Position numbers and translations under genes: made by a program. DNA of 64,000 bases from Amycolatopsis sp. DSM 110486 (lineage in GTDB: Bacteria > Actinomycetota > Actinomycetes > Mycobacteriales > Pseudonocardiaceae): contig NZ_CP080519.1 in the NCBI RefSeq assembly GCF_019468465.1, positions 6,627,001 through 6,691,000 of the forward strand, read 5' to 3'. Below, in pieces: positions 39,828-47,931 of this stretch (within the stretch, counting starts at the first letter, position 1; each line of letters begins with the position of its first letter). The notes beneath the pieces were generated by a model. That model saw only the letters and a program-made list of their open reading frames with translations, was not told the origin of the DNA and searched no databases.

Positions 39828-40310
39828 TCACCCACGCGCGGTCGCGCGGTAGAACTCGCCGGCCTCGTCAGCCAGCACCTGCCACCCGAGGAACCGCGGC
39901 TCTGCCATCACGAGCGCCAGGCGCGGGAACTCCAGGCGCGCCGGCCGTCCCTGCACATCGCAGTCCACGAGCAGCCGGATCACACGGCCGCTCCACTGCG
40001 ACATGAGCTCCAGCGCGGCCGGCGGCGCGTTGTCCAGATCGGCGAAAACATCGTTAGCCACCACGGAAAACCGCGTCTCCGGCTCGATGCTCGGCACCTC
40101 GGGGAACTCGTGATCGAGCGAAAGCACCGTCCCGCCCGCCTCCTGCCACCCGACCTTCGCCACGCGCGCCGGGTCCGGAGCTGGGCACGCGACGGGAAAC
40201 CTCGACAGCATCGGATGGCTGAGCAACGGATCGAACACCAGGCCGGTGACAGGCATGACGAAAGGCGGCATGGCCGCCAGCATCCCCCACGGGCCGGCAA
40301 CGGCTGTCAC
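39828..40310 (-). CDS. 160-residue hypothetical protein
   Basis: GTG 40310 is used, but ATG 40283 and 40271 are alternatives because no ribosome binding site is strong. It has hydrophobic strands (VMPVTGLVFDPLL, LARLEFPRLALVMAE-like) and a Trp-rich end. No family is recognised. Confidence 0.6.
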   Translation of the reverse strand: MTAVAGPWGMLAAMPPFVMPVTGLVFDPLLSHPMLSRFPVACPAPDPARVAKVGWQEAGGTVLSLDHEFPEVPSIEPETRFSVVANDVFADLDNAPPAALELMSQWSGRVIRLLVDCDVQGRPARLEFPRLALVMAEPRFLGWQVLADEAGEFYRATARG

Positions 40311-40327
40311 GACCCGTCGATCTGTCG

Positions 40328-40816
40328 CTACGCTCCGAGGTCAGCCCTGATCAGGTCGAGGAGCTTCTGGTGGGTCTTGCTGTACTCCTTCACCACCGCA
40401 ACCAGCGCTGGCTCGTCCCATACCGTGTAGGGATCCAAGCCGGTAGCCAACAATGTGAGCGTGCGCTTGTTTCCGACGTCCGTAATCAGTTCGATGAGCT
40501 GGTTGACCGTCCTCTGAACTGCCATGGGCGCTTGAACTTGTAGGTCGAAGTACCAGGGAACAAACGTCTTGTGCCGTCCAAACTTCTCCGGGTCCTTCGC
40601 GAAAGCTGACATGGTCGGGCTGCCTGCCTTCTGGGATACATTCAGCTCGTCGAGGTGTTCGAGAAGCGCCGCATACATCTTGGCCTTGGCCTCGTAGTTC
40701 CGGGCTGTACGTTCACGCCGGCCGGTCATCCACCCGGTTACCATCGTGCCCAGCAACGTGCCCGTGCCACCGAGCACCGCGCCGATGAAAGCCGCCAACG
40801 TCGTGTTCATGTTCAT
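40328..40816 (-). CDS. membrane-anchored helical protein
   Basis: 162 residues from ATG 40816 (or 40810). An N-terminal membrane helix (TLAAFIGAVLGGTGTLLGT) is followed by a basic patch (GRRERTARNYEAKAKMYAAL) and a helical cytoplasmic part. This type is common next to phage and plasmid genes. Function unknown. Confidence 0.7.
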   Translation of the reverse strand: MNMNTTLAAFIGAVLGGTGTLLGTMVTGWMTGRRERTARNYEAKAKMYAALLEHLDELNVSQKAGSPTMSAFAKDPEKFGRHKTFVPWYFDLQVQAPMAVQRTVNQLIELITDVGNKRTLTLLATGLDPYTVWDEPALVAVVKEYSKTHQKLLDLIRADLGA

Positions 40817-40889
40817 GCCCGCTCACCCCTCCACACACCGCTGATCGTTTCACCAGTTGGCGGGGGAGAGGTAAGCGGACCCCGGGGTT

Positions 40890-41351
40890 TCAGCTCCCGG
40901 CGCTGCCTCCGCTGGACTTGGCGCCGATGCCCGACGTCGACCCGGACTTGATGCCAAACCCACCGCGCTGAACGGTCTTCATCGACTGCCCACCCTTCGG
41001 CGGAACGCCCTTCGAGATCGGTGTCCCGGCCGGAACGGTGCGAGTGCCGGCCTTCGTGTCGACGCGCTGCCCCACCGACGGGACCGAATACCGGTCGTTG
41101 TCGGTTGGCATCCACATCCAGTACGACCCGACGCCCGAGCCGATGCCGCGGTCGTCGAAGTCGCCGCACCGGTCATCGGGCAGGCGCTGCTGTGTCCGTT
41201 GGTCCACGCAGACACCGCCGTAGGTGGCGTCCGGGCTGTCGAACACGTCGCAACCTGCCAACGCGCCGCCGGCGATGAACGCGGCTGCGATCAGCGGCAC
41301 GTACGTCAGGATCGGCGGGCGCCCGATCTTCGAGCTCGACTCTGTGGTCAT
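40890..41351 (-). CDS. secreted or lipid-anchored protein with Gly/Ser-rich tail
   Basis: 153 residues from ATG 41351 behind CGAGGAG. A basic N-terminus and membrane helix (TYVPLIAAAFIAGGALAGC) end in a lipobox-like LAGC. Two further cysteines (GVCVDQ, RCGDF) could form a disulfide. The tail is Gly/Ser/Lys-rich and unstructured. No family is recognised. Confidence 0.7.
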   Translation of the reverse strand: MTTESSSKIGRPPILTYVPLIAAAFIAGGALAGCDVFDSPDATYGGVCVDQRTQQRLPDDRCGDFDDRGIGSGVGSYWMWMPTDNDRYSVPSVGQRVDTKAGTRTVPAGTPISKGVPPKGGQSMKTVQRGGFGIKSGSTSGIGAKSSGGSAGS

Positions 41352-41409
41352 CGGTTCTCCTCGGTGGTGTCGTCACGGGTGGGGTGTTCGAAGGCGCGGG
41401 CGGTGGTTG

Positions 41410-41440
41410 GGTGGGGGCGCCCGCTGTGGGCGCCCCCACC
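41410..41440 (-). other. intercistronic GC hairpin
   Basis: A 13-bp perfect stem GGTGGGGGCGCCC and complement with a 5-nt loop, between the genes at 41446 and 41351. Confidence 0.75.
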
Positions 41441-41445
41441 CGGGG

Positions 41446-42339
41446 TCACTTGGCGGGCTCGGTCTCGACCTTGCTGACGGTCACGAACGTGCAGCGCCCG
41501 CCGAGCTTGGTCTGGGGGACGTCGTCGCGGGTGTCGTGCTTCTTCACCGCGCCAGTGATGGTCATGACGTCGCCGCGCTGGGCATCAAACGCGGCCTTCG
41601 CGGAGGAGCTGACCGTCACGACCACGCCTTCGTCGGCGCCGGTTCCCTCGACGACCAGGAACATGCTGGCGCTGCGGGGGCCGTAGGGGCCGTAGCCGCC
41701 TTCGTTGAAGCTGGTGACGACGACCTTGCCGGTCACGGTGACCCTGTCGCCGATCACCCCGGCGTAGCGGCAGGTGGCGGCGTAGGCGGCGTGCGCCTTC
41801 TCCTCGTCGATCAGGCGCTGCGCGTAAGCGGCCTGCTTGGCGGTGAGCGGCTGGCGCTGCGACTTGTAGGCCAGTTCGTAGAGGTGCCCGTCCACGGCGG
41901 AGGGGTCGTTCTGGGTGGCTTCGACGATGGCGTCCAGCTCGCGGGCGAGCTCCGGGTTGGCGGCCTTCCAGGTGACGAGCTCGGCGGCAGCGGCGGCGGC
42001 TTGCTCGGCGACCTTCTGCTCGCGGCGGCGGTCGGCCTTCCAGTTGGTGCGTTCGCGCTTCTTGGCCTGCTCGATACCGTCCTTGAAGGCGAGGCGAACG
42101 GCGGTGCCGTGGCAGTAGTAGCAGATGCCGCCGTGGATGCCCATGTACTCCCAGCGGGTGCCGTTCTCGCAGCGGTCACACCCGTCGTAGATGACGCCGT
42201 TGCGGCCTTCGAACAGGACGCGCTTGCGGGTGCCGGTGGTGAGGGTGATCGGCCGGGCGGTGCGCTGGCATTCGATGCGGCCGATGGTGGTCCACTCGCC
42301 GGTCTCGATGGTCTGGGTGGGGGTGGCGGTGGTGTTCAT
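41446..42339 (-). CDS. zinc finger plus OB-fold-like protein, paralogue of 38840
   Basis: 297 residues from ATG 42339 behind AGGAGGAG, first gene after P13. CDRC (54-57) and CYYCHGTA (73-80) form the zinc element. A helical, basic middle follows (EQAKKRERTNWKADRRREQK). The C-terminal OB-like region includes GDRVTVTGKVVVTSFNEGG and GDVMTITGAVKKHD. The two GDxVxVTG units suggest a nucleic-acid-binding barrel such as a single-strand binding protein. Confidence in the binding role is moderate. Confidence 0.75.
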   Translation of the reverse strand: MNTTATPTQTIETGEWTTIGRIECQRTARPITLTTGTRKRVLFEGRNGVIYDGCDRCENGTRWEYMGIHGGICYYCHGTAVRLAFKDGIEQAKKRERTNWKADRRREQKVAEQAAAAAAELVTWKAANPELARELDAIVEATQNDPSAVDGHLYELAYKSQRQPLTAKQAAYAQRLIDEEKAHAAYAATCRYAGVIGDRVTVTGKVVVTSFNEGGYGPYGPRSASMFLVVEGTGADEGVVVTVSSSAKAAFDAQRGDVMTITGAVKKHDTRDDVPQTKLGGRCTFVTVSKVETEPAK

Positions 42340-42368
42340 CGGGCTCCTCCTGCGTCGCTGTTGTAAAT

Positions 42369-42398
42369 GACTATACATACGCGATCGCAACACGGCAA
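42369..42398 (-). promoter_or_regulatory. promoter P13 of the TATAGTC family
   Basis: Minus strand: TTGCCG, 17-bp spacer holding TGTTGCG, TATAGTC, then ATTTACAACAGCG. Confidence 0.9.
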
Positions 42399-42436
42399 CA
42401 CTGGGCGGAACCCGCCGCAACTCACCCCTGAGTACA

Positions 42437-42473
42437 ACAAAGGCCCCGCCGGTGTCACGCACCGACGGGGCCC
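42437..42473 (-). terminator. operon-end terminator
   Basis: GGCCCCG and complement closing an imperfect hairpin; the minus strand continues CCTTTGTTG. It ends the P14 operon. Confidence 0.8.
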
Positions 42474-42487
42474 CACGGTTGCCCGAC

Positions 42488-42868
42488 CTACAGGTGATTG
42501 CTCCCATGGTTTGCCCCACCACACGAGCATTCGCACGACGGGCCCGACGCGGACATGCACACCCCGTTGCACACCCTCTCCGGGTTGAACGTGAACCGGC
42601 CGCCGACGAACCACACGATCCGGTCGTGCTCCGGGCACACAAGTCCCGCCGCGCGCATCGCCGTGTTGTGGTCCCGGTCGCCCATCTCGTAGAGCGGCCA
42701 GTCTCGCCCGGCCTCGGCCATCAGTACCAGAACCTCGCCGCGCCCAAACCCGTGCGGCACACGCGCAACCTGGGGGTGGCTTCCCTGCTCGACCACGCGC
42801 CGGTGCTTGCACCCCTTCGTGGGGCAGCGGCCGAAGTAACGCAGGACCTTCGCCTCAGTGCTCGTCAT
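42488..42868 (-). CDS. cysteine-rich small protein
   Basis: 126 residues; ATG 42868 overlaps the previous stop (ATGA). RCPTKGCKHRR near the N-terminus, VCPEHD in the middle, and a terminal CNGVCMSASGPSCECSCGG give about nine cysteines and at least two metal sites. No family is recognised. Confidence 0.7.
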   Translation of the reverse strand: MTSTEAKVLRYFGRCPTKGCKHRRVVEQGSHPQVARVPHGFGRGEVLVLMAEAGRDWPLYEMGDRDHNTAMRAAGLVCPEHDRIVWFVGGRFTFNPERVCNGVCMSASGPSCECSCGGANHGSNHL

Positions 42869-43182
42869 CGCGCGACGTTCTTGAGCAGGCGCACGATCAG
42901 CGCGGCGACCTCGGCGTCCGTGGTTGCGCCCAGTGTGGCGACTGCCTCGCAGTCGGCTCCGCTGGTGGACTCGGGGTAGGCGTAGAAGTCGCCCGGGTTG
43001 CCGAACGGCACGTCATCGATCCACTCTCCGGGACCGGCGACGATGGCGTAGTAGCCGTCCTCGTCGACCGGACCGGCGGCGATGATCGGTTCACGCGTGG
43101 CGTCGGCCATCTCCGCAGGAAAGCCTTGTTCTCGAACGAGCTCGACGACCTTGATCATGCTGATGGTGTAGGGCTCGGCCAT
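42865..43182 (-). CDS. 105-residue hypothetical protein, first in the P14 operon
   Basis: ATG 43182 follows GGAGGA. Helix (ISMIKVVELVREQGFPAEM), then beta strands with acidic loops (DEDGYYAIVAGPGEWIDDV). No family is recognised. Confidence 0.65.
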   Translation of the reverse strand: MAEPYTISMIKVVELVREQGFPAEMADATREPIIAAGPVDEDGYYAIVAGPGEWIDDVPFGNPGDFYAYPESTSGADCEAVATLGATTDAEVAALIVRLLKNVAR

Positions 43183-43216
43183 GGTTCCTCCGGGTGTCTC
43201 GCGTGCTGTTGTGAAC

Positions 43217-43246
43217 GACTATACGAACCGTCGCGCACGCTGGCAA
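43217..43246 (-). promoter_or_regulatory. promoter P14 of the TATAGTC family
   Basis: Minus strand: TTGCCA, 17-bp spacer, TATAGTC, then GTTCACAACAGCA. Confidence 0.9.
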
Positions 43247-43265
43247 CGGGACCGGTTGCGATGGC

Positions 43266-43652
43266 TCATGCGACACCCGTCAACCCGATCGCGGCGCGCA
43301 GTCGTGCGACCTCGCTCTCCGAGAGGGGCGTTGGGCGCGGTGCCGGGTGGACATCGTCACGATGTGTGCGACGGATCCGGCCCGCTTCGATCCGGTCATC
43401 AGATCGCCCCACCTCGCCGCACGTATCGCAGACAACGACGTGCACGGTTACGACTCGCGGCCGGCGGGGCTTCAACGGTGGGAGGGTCCCGTTCGCTCGA
43501 GCGTGCTGGCCACACGTGAGGCACATGCCGCGTCCGCCGTGCCGCACGAACCCCTGGTTTCGCAGATGCGGGTGTCGGTCGTAGGCGCCCGAAGTGACCA
43601 TGCGGCGCTGGCAGTCGCGGCAGGGGCCCCGGTGGTAGGTGACGTCAGTCAT
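43266..43652 (-). CDS. double zinc-ribbon protein, last gene of the 17-gene operon
   Basis: 128 residues; ATG 43652 overlaps the upstream gene by 8 nt. PCRDCQRR ... MCLTCGQHAR forms one ribbon and a later VCDTCGE part of another. The C-terminus is a helix (LSESEVARLRAAIGLTG). Probably a nucleic-acid or protein binder. Confidence 0.7.
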   Translation of the reverse strand: MTDVTYHRGPCRDCQRRMVTSGAYDRHPHLRNQGFVRHGGRGMCLTCGQHARANGTLPPLKPRRPRVVTVHVVVCDTCGEVGRSDDRIEAGRIRRTHRDDVHPAPRPTPLSESEVARLRAAIGLTGVA

Positions 43653-43908
43653 CGTGGTGTGCACCGTCCTGTTCCTGACTACGCCGACGGTCGGCCTCGA
43701 CCAGCACTTCGGGGTGTTCCTCACCGGGATCGATGGACCGGTACAGCAGCTCGGCAACCGAGTAGAGCGACTCGGAGAAGCTGAACTCGCTCCAGTTGAA
43801 GCGTTCCCCGTCGGTGTGAATGTCGCCGGGGTGGCCGGCGCTCAAGACGCACAGAGCGTCGGCGTCCACGGAGAAGCCTCCGCAGGTTTTCCTCGGTGGT
43901 TCGGTCAT
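43645..43908 (-). CDS. 87-residue acidic protein
   Basis: ATG 43908 overlaps the previous stop (ATGA). It has two cysteines (TCGGF, LCVLSAGHPGDIH) and a helix (SEFSFSESLYSVAELLYRSI). The segment C-x-L-x-x-G-H-P-G-D-I-H recalls a motif seen in other small actinobacterial phage proteins, but the function is unknown. Confidence 0.65.
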   Translation of the reverse strand: MTEPPRKTCGGFSVDADALCVLSAGHPGDIHTDGERFNWSEFSFSESLYSVAELLYRSIDPGEEHPEVLVEADRRRSQEQDGAHHDD

Positions 43909-44234
43909 GACTGTTGCTCCTTGGGCTCAGCGGTGAACAGGACGCCTTCACGTCCCTTTTCGGGGTCGTTCAGCCACGCCAGGACGCCGGAGCATTCGCC
44001 GAAGAGCCACCAACCTCGCTCCGGACGGCGCGCGGCCAGATCGGAACCGAACCAGGCGCAGATCGCCTGGTTCGCAAGGTGCCGGGCCTGCTCTACGTCG
44101 TGGGTGCCCATCACGATGGCGCCGCGGCCGGCATCGAGCAGATCTTCGTTGTCCCAACGGCTGGCGATCAACCCGTCGTCTACGTAGGCGGTGTCCGCCG
44201 ACGGGACGCGTGGCGGTAGTCGCGTCTCAGCCAC
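43905..44234 (-). CDS. 109-residue protein with MGTHDVEQAR motif, paralogue of 26282
   Basis: GTG 44234 lies 8 nt inside the upstream gene. AIVMGTHDVEQARHLANQAI and RGWWLFGECSGVL align in order with the protein at 26282. Function unknown; the conserved THDV-x-x-AR turn may be a binding site. Confidence 0.65.
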   Translation of the reverse strand: MAETRLPPRVPSADTAYVDDGLIASRWDNEDLLDAGRGAIVMGTHDVEQARHLANQAICAWFGSDLAARRPERGWWLFGECSGVLAWLNDPEKGREGVLFTAEPKEQQS

Positions 44235-44424
44235 GGGTCTGCTCCTCGTCCGGGCCCCGCCGCGTCAGGTTCTGTGCGTCGGAGACCCGGTAGTGGCAAA
44301 CCCAGCCATCCGCGTCCGTGAGGTGACCGAGTGGGTTGAAGTCGAAACGGCCGCCCATTTCCGCCGCCTCGGCGAAGATCTCCGCATCAGTGTCGTCGTC
44401 GAACTCGACCACGAACCGCTTCAT
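44227..44424 (-). CDS. 65-residue hypothetical protein
   Basis: ATG 44424 follows AAGGAG and overlaps the previous stop. A ferredoxin-like strand-helix start (KRFVVEFDDDTDAEIFAEAA) and a later WVCHYRVSD strand. No family is recognised. Confidence 0.6.
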   Translation of the reverse strand: MKRFVVEFDDDTDAEIFAEAAEMGGRFDFNPLGHLTDADGWVCHYRVSDAQNLTRRGPDEEQTRG

Positions 44425-44684
44425 CGCTGCTCCTTACTGTCCGTCTGGGTGGCCACGGTGTCGAGTTCGTCCGCCATGCGATCCAATGGGATGCCGGCCC
44501 AGTGGTTGGCGTTACCGTCCGTTTCGGACGCGTGTCGGGCGGCGTGGAGTTGAGCGAGTCGGAGCGCTACGGGTTCACCGGCGGACCGGGCGAAGCCGAA
44601 GACCTTCGCCCACCCGCATTCGCAGGATGCGGACGCGACCCGCGCGGCAGCGTCAGACCCGACCTCGGTGGCGTGCATGGTCAT
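44421..44684 (-). CDS. 87-residue protein with CECG motif
   Basis: ATG 44684 overlaps the previous stop. ASCECGWAKVFGFARS is followed by a His-containing helix (LRLAQLHAARHASETD), a C-x-C ... H-x3-H arrangement that could bind zinc. Coupled on both sides. Confidence 0.65.
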   Translation of the reverse strand: MTMHATEVGSDAAARVASASCECGWAKVFGFARSAGEPVALRLAQLHAARHASETDGNANHWAGIPLDRMADELDTVATQTDSKEQR

Positions 44685-45070
44685 GACCCGCCTTCCGTCT
44701 GGGTGGTCACAGGGGCGGTGAGTGCGGCCCTCAGCCGGTCGCGTGCGTAGCCGGGGATCGGGTGTTCACGGATCGATGTCGGCTGCGGGTGGAACAGCTC
44801 GACGCCTTCGGGGCCGCACAGTGCGAGTGCCGCGTCGATTCGGGCCTGCTGCTCTTCGCATCGCCTCCACAGGGCGTCGCGCTCGCGCTGCACCTCAGCC
44901 GGGAAGTGCGTGAGAACCTTCTCGAACATCGACCAGGACATGCGGAGACGTTCATCGATCTGTCCAAAGACGACGCCGCGGACCACCTCGCGGAACCTTT
45001 TCTCAGCGTCCACCGGGAGGTAGTACGCCTGGCCCTCTTCGTGCTGGGTTGTCTGGTCCTGCTCAGTCAC
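44681..45070 (-). CDS. 129-residue helical protein
   Basis: GTG 45070 overlaps the previous stop. Helical (AEKRFREVVRGVVFGQIDER, QRERDALWRRCEEQQARID) with a basic-proline end. No family is recognised. Confidence 0.65.
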   Translation of the reverse strand: MTEQDQTTQHEEGQAYYLPVDAEKRFREVVRGVVFGQIDERLRMSWSMFEKVLTHFPAEVQRERDALWRRCEEQQARIDAALALCGPEGVELFHPQPTSIREHPIPGYARDRLRAALTAPVTTQTEGGS

Positions 45071-45291
45071 AAGATCACGACCTCTCGTGTCATGTCACCG
45101 TTGCGCAGCAACACCTCGCTACCGTCGACCTTCACCGCGTGCATCACGACGTCACCGATTCCGATGAGGCGACGTACTGCCTCGGTCACGCTCACCTTGT
45201 CGCGGCCAACGGTGCGAAGGATGGCCTCCACGGTCTCGGGGTTCACCGCAACGTTGATCCGTTTGGGCAATGCCGGCTCCTGTCCGGTCAC
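45067..45291 (-). CDS. ribbon-helix-helix DNA-binding protein
   Basis: 74 residues; GTG 45291 overlaps the previous stop. KRINVAVNPETVEAILRTVG then VSVTEAVRRLIGIGDVVM is a ribbon-helix-helix domain (one strand, two helices), as in Arc/CopG repressors and antitoxins. It is the clearest DNA-binding protein of the 17-gene operon and could be its regulator. No toxin partner is evident beside it. Confidence 0.75.
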   Translation of the reverse strand: MTGQEPALPKRINVAVNPETVEAILRTVGRDKVSVTEAVRRLIGIGDVVMHAVKVDGSEVLLRNGDMTREVVIL

Positions 45292-45482
45292 GAGGCCCCC
45301 TCCGGCTGGTGCGGTTCAGGCCGGCTCATCACTTGCGACCACACCACCGCGTGACCGGACCGCACCTGACAGAAGCACTCTTCGTCTGCCGACACGTCTT
45401 CCGACCGTGCACAGCCGATATCCCACTTCAGGGACACGATCAGCTGCAAGGCGGCGCCTCGTGGACCTTGCGGCATGCTCAC
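45288..45482 (-). CDS. 64-residue hypothetical protein
   Basis: GTG 45482 overlaps the previous stop (GTGA). Strands (AALQLIVSLKWDIG) and three cysteines (GCARS, ECFCQV). Coupled to the ribbon-helix-helix gene. No family is recognised. Confidence 0.6.
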   Translation of the reverse strand: MSMPQGPRGAALQLIVSLKWDIGCARSEDVSADEECFCQVRSGHAVVWSQVMSRPEPHQPEGAS

Positions 45483-46048
45483 GATTCGCTGCCCGGCTGG
45501 TGCTCCACGACGCGGCCGTGACGGTGGCGGGTCAAGAACGCGCCAGCGGCGTGCATCGCGTTCGGGTAGTCGATGTCGTCGCGGAAATGGACGTTGCACG
45601 TGATGCACAGCGCCCAGGACCGGTTCCCATTGATCTCGAACTCGATGTGCTCGGGCACGGTCCAGCCGAGCAGGGTGCGGGGCGCGGACGTCTCAATCAT
45701 CCCCCGGGGGTAGTGCTTCGCTCGGCATGAGTCGCACACCGCGTAGCCCTTCGCGCAGTCGCACGGATTCGGCTCCTCGCGGGGTGTTTCCCGTCCCACG
45801 ATGGCGCGGACCGACTCCACGATGAAGAAGTTCGCGTCGTCGATCGAGCCTTCCCGCTTCGTGGCCAGCACCTCGCGGATCTGGCGCTTCAGCGCGTCCA
45901 GCTCGGCGCGTGCGGCGTCGCGTTCACGTCCGCGCCGCTCCACCAGCCTTTGCGCCATGCCGAGGTAGTCGCGAAATTTCTCGACATCGGCACGAGCCTC
46001 GTCGAGCTCTTCGCTCGGGACCACGATGCGGGGCGTCTGGTCGCTCAC
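45479..46048 (-). CDS. coiled-coil protein with two cysteine clusters
   Basis: 189 residues; GTG 46048 overlaps the previous stop. A long coiled coil (SEELDEARADVEKFRDYLGM, ERDAARAELDALKRQIREVL) is followed by PCDCAKGYAVCDSCRAKHYP, a zinc element, and CITCNVHFRDDID. No family is recognised. Confidence 0.7.
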   Translation of the reverse strand: MSDQTPRIVVPSEELDEARADVEKFRDYLGMAQRLVERRGRERDAARAELDALKRQIREVLATKREGSIDDANFFIVESVRAIVGRETPREEPNPCDCAKGYAVCDSCRAKHYPRGMIETSAPRTLLGWTVPEHIEFEINGNRSWALCITCNVHFRDDIDYPNAMHAAGAFLTRHRHGRVVEHQPGSES

Positions 46049-46263
46049 AGGTCGTATCCCTTCGGCTTGGGGATCTCGTGGTTAGTGCCCTTCAGCTCCT
46101 CGTAGCACCAGGAGCAGTCCTTGACCTGGTCGACCATGTGCCAGAAGTGAGTGTTGGCTTCGAGGTCCATGTAGCGGCTGTTCAACAGCCAGTCGATGGC
46201 GTCGTTCCAACCCTCGCCGTCGCCGGCGTCGCGGGCATCCTGGTGGTGCTTCTCGATGCTCAC
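46045..46263 (-). CDS. 72-residue hypothetical protein
   Basis: GTG 46263 overlaps the previous stop. His- and Trp-rich (HFWHMVDQVKDCSWCYEELK) with one C-x-x-C. No family is recognised. Confidence 0.6.
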   Translation of the reverse strand: MSIEKHHQDARDAGDGEGWNDAIDWLLNSRYMDLEANTHFWHMVDQVKDCSWCYEELKGTNHEIPKPKGYDL

Positions 46264-46751
46264 CAGTCCTCCCCTGCGGATTCGATCAACGAGGCCGGGT
46301 CTTCGCCGCCGTCGACGATCGTGCGGATTCGGTCAAGCTGGCCGATGGACTTGTATCGCTCGGCGAGCACCTCGCGGATCCCGTCGAGTTGTCGCACTAC
46401 ACCGAGCCCGGACTTGATTGCTTCGTCGCGCTGTGACTGCATGGCGCGCAGGTTCGCGCGGAGCCGTTCGATCTCGCGCACGTCGTGGAGGTTGTGCGTC
46501 ATGCCGTGCAGTGGCACGGCGTCGTCGGGCAACTCGTCCTCGTAGAGGTCTTCGCCGTCGGCGCGCTCGAAGGCAGTCCACAGGCCGTTCACGGCGTCGT
46601 GGACGTAGGCGCTGTCCGTCGATTCGGCGTACAGGTCGCCGTAGTGGCTGCCATTCGGCCGCTCGTCGGCGGAGAGAGTCGGCAGGTCGGCCGCGGGGGC
46701 CCGGTGGTGGTCCATTCCGAGGATGTCCCGGTCAAACTCGGCCAGGTTCAT
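46260..46751 (-). CDS. 163-residue acidic coiled-coil protein
   Basis: ATG 46751 overlaps the previous stop (ATGA). Acidic first half, then a coiled coil (VREIERLRANLRAMQSQRDE, LDGIREVLAERYKSIGQLDR). No family is recognised. Confidence 0.65.
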   Translation of the reverse strand: MNLAEFDRDILGMDHHRAPAADLPTLSADERPNGSHYGDLYAESTDSAYVHDAVNGLWTAFERADGEDLYEDELPDDAVPLHGMTHNLHDVREIERLRANLRAMQSQRDEAIKSGLGVVRQLDGIREVLAERYKSIGQLDRIRTIVDGGEDPASLIESAGEDW

Positions 46752-46834
46752 CGCTGCCCCGCCTTGGGCGGTCCGTCGCGGCGGATGAGTTCTTCCAGGA
46801 TCTCTTCATCAGTTCGGGTGTCGGGGTCGGCCAT
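46748..46834 (-). CDS. 28-residue acidic peptide
   Basis: ATG 46834 follows GAAAGGA and the stop overlaps the next start, so it is translated in line with its neighbours. The peptide begins MADPDTRTDEEILEELIRRD, one acidic helix. Translational-coupling leader or true micro-protein. Confidence 0.55.
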   Translation of the reverse strand: MADPDTRTDEEILEELIRRDGPPKAGQR

Positions 46835-46856
46835 GATCGGTTCCTTTCTCTGTGGG

Positions 46857-47429
46857 TCAGGTGTTCCGTTGCTCGGGTGAGTCGTCGGTGTGGTCGTTGT
46901 TGCAGCCGACGTCGGCGCAGCCGTAGTCGGGGTGGGCGACGATGTGGCCGACCGAGCAGCAGTCCTCGCAGTGCCCGGGGTCGCCGACGCTCTGGCGTTC
47001 GGAGTTGCTGCCGCAGTACGGGTGCGGATGCTGGCGGTAGGGGAACCCGCCGGGGCCGGGCAGTTCCGGCTCCTCGTCAGCGTCCGGCGTATAGCGCGCC
47101 GGGCCGCTGGCGTACGGCACCAGCTCCCGAACCCGCCGACACCGGGATCCCTCGTCCTGGCCACCCTCGTAAATCACGGTGCGGACCGCCGCGAGCTTGG
47201 CCAGTGCCGCGTCACGCTCGACCGCCAACCGCGCCACGGTCGCGTTGAGCTGCCGTGCCCAATCCGCAGCGTTCGCCCACGGGTTGTTGCCATTGGAGTG
47301 CTCGCCTCGCACAAAGGCGGGAGCGATCGCAGCGGCGAGCCGGTCGGACCACGCCTCGGCCTCGTCGCGTTCCTGGATTACGCCGAGTATTTCCTGCTCA
47401 TGCCTGTCGTAGGGCACTTGCGCAGTCAC
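46857..47429 (-). CDS. 190-residue coiled-coil protein with C-terminal cysteines
   Basis: GTG 47429 overlaps the previous stop. A helical first half (EQEILGVIQERDEAEAWSDR, LNATVARLAVERDAALAKLA) leads to a C-terminal region with HCEDCCSVGH and DVGCNND, likely metal-binding. No family is recognised. Confidence 0.65.
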   Translation of the reverse strand: MTAQVPYDRHEQEILGVIQERDEAEAWSDRLAAAIAPAFVRGEHSNGNNPWANAADWARQLNATVARLAVERDAALAKLAAVRTVIYEGGQDEGSRCRRVRELVPYASGPARYTPDADEEPELPGPGGFPYRQHPHPYCGSNSERQSVGDPGHCEDCCSVGHIVAHPDYGCADVGCNNDHTDDSPEQRNT

Positions 47430-47908
47430 GGCTGGGCCTCCGTCCACCGGCCATTCGCACGCGTCAGCGCGAGCTTCTCGAATGCTTCGGTGTTGCCCGG
47501 CCACCGCGTATCCCGAGGCCGCCCGATCGCGTGGAGGATCGCGCCGTGCAGCGCCTCGATCTGTCGCGTGTTGAAGTCGAGGGTCTGGACTGCCATCTTC
47601 TCCATGCCCGCCAGTTCCTTACGCAGGCGCACAACCTCGGCCTCCAGCTCGTTCCGCTCGTCCCGGAGTTCGGGGTCAGCGAGCAGGCCGGCGTCCGTGA
47701 TGGCTTCAACGGTGGCGCGTACCGAGTTGCGGTCGAGGTCCTTGGCGGCTTCGGACAGCTGGCCGTAGGGGACCATCAGCTCCTCGCCGGTTTCCGAGAA
47801 GCGCGAGGCGATGCCCTGGGAACGCTTGGTCTCCATCCAGCGCTCGTGTACCCGGGACGACGCGAGTTCTACAGCCCGCTCAATCAGTTGCTCGTTCTGC
47901 TTGGTCAT
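47426..47908 (-). CDS. RyR-domain protein
   Basis: 160 residues from ATG 47908 behind AGGA. Residues 8-75 match the RyR domain: ELASSRVHERWMETKRSQG, then MVPYGQLSEAAKDLDRNSVR. A coiled coil follows (ERNELEAEVVRLRKELAGME). Bacterial RyR domains occur in phage and plasmid proteins and probably bind nucleotide-type or other small ligands. Their role is not settled. Confidence 0.8.
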   Translation of the reverse strand: MTKQNEQLIERAVELASSRVHERWMETKRSQGIASRFSETGEELMVPYGQLSEAAKDLDRNSVRATVEAITDAGLLADPELRDERNELEAEVVRLRKELAGMEKMAVQTLDFNTRQIEALHGAILHAIGRPRDTRWPGNTEAFEKLALTRANGRWTEAQP

Positions 47909-47931
47909 CTCTCGTTTCCTGGTTGGTTGGG

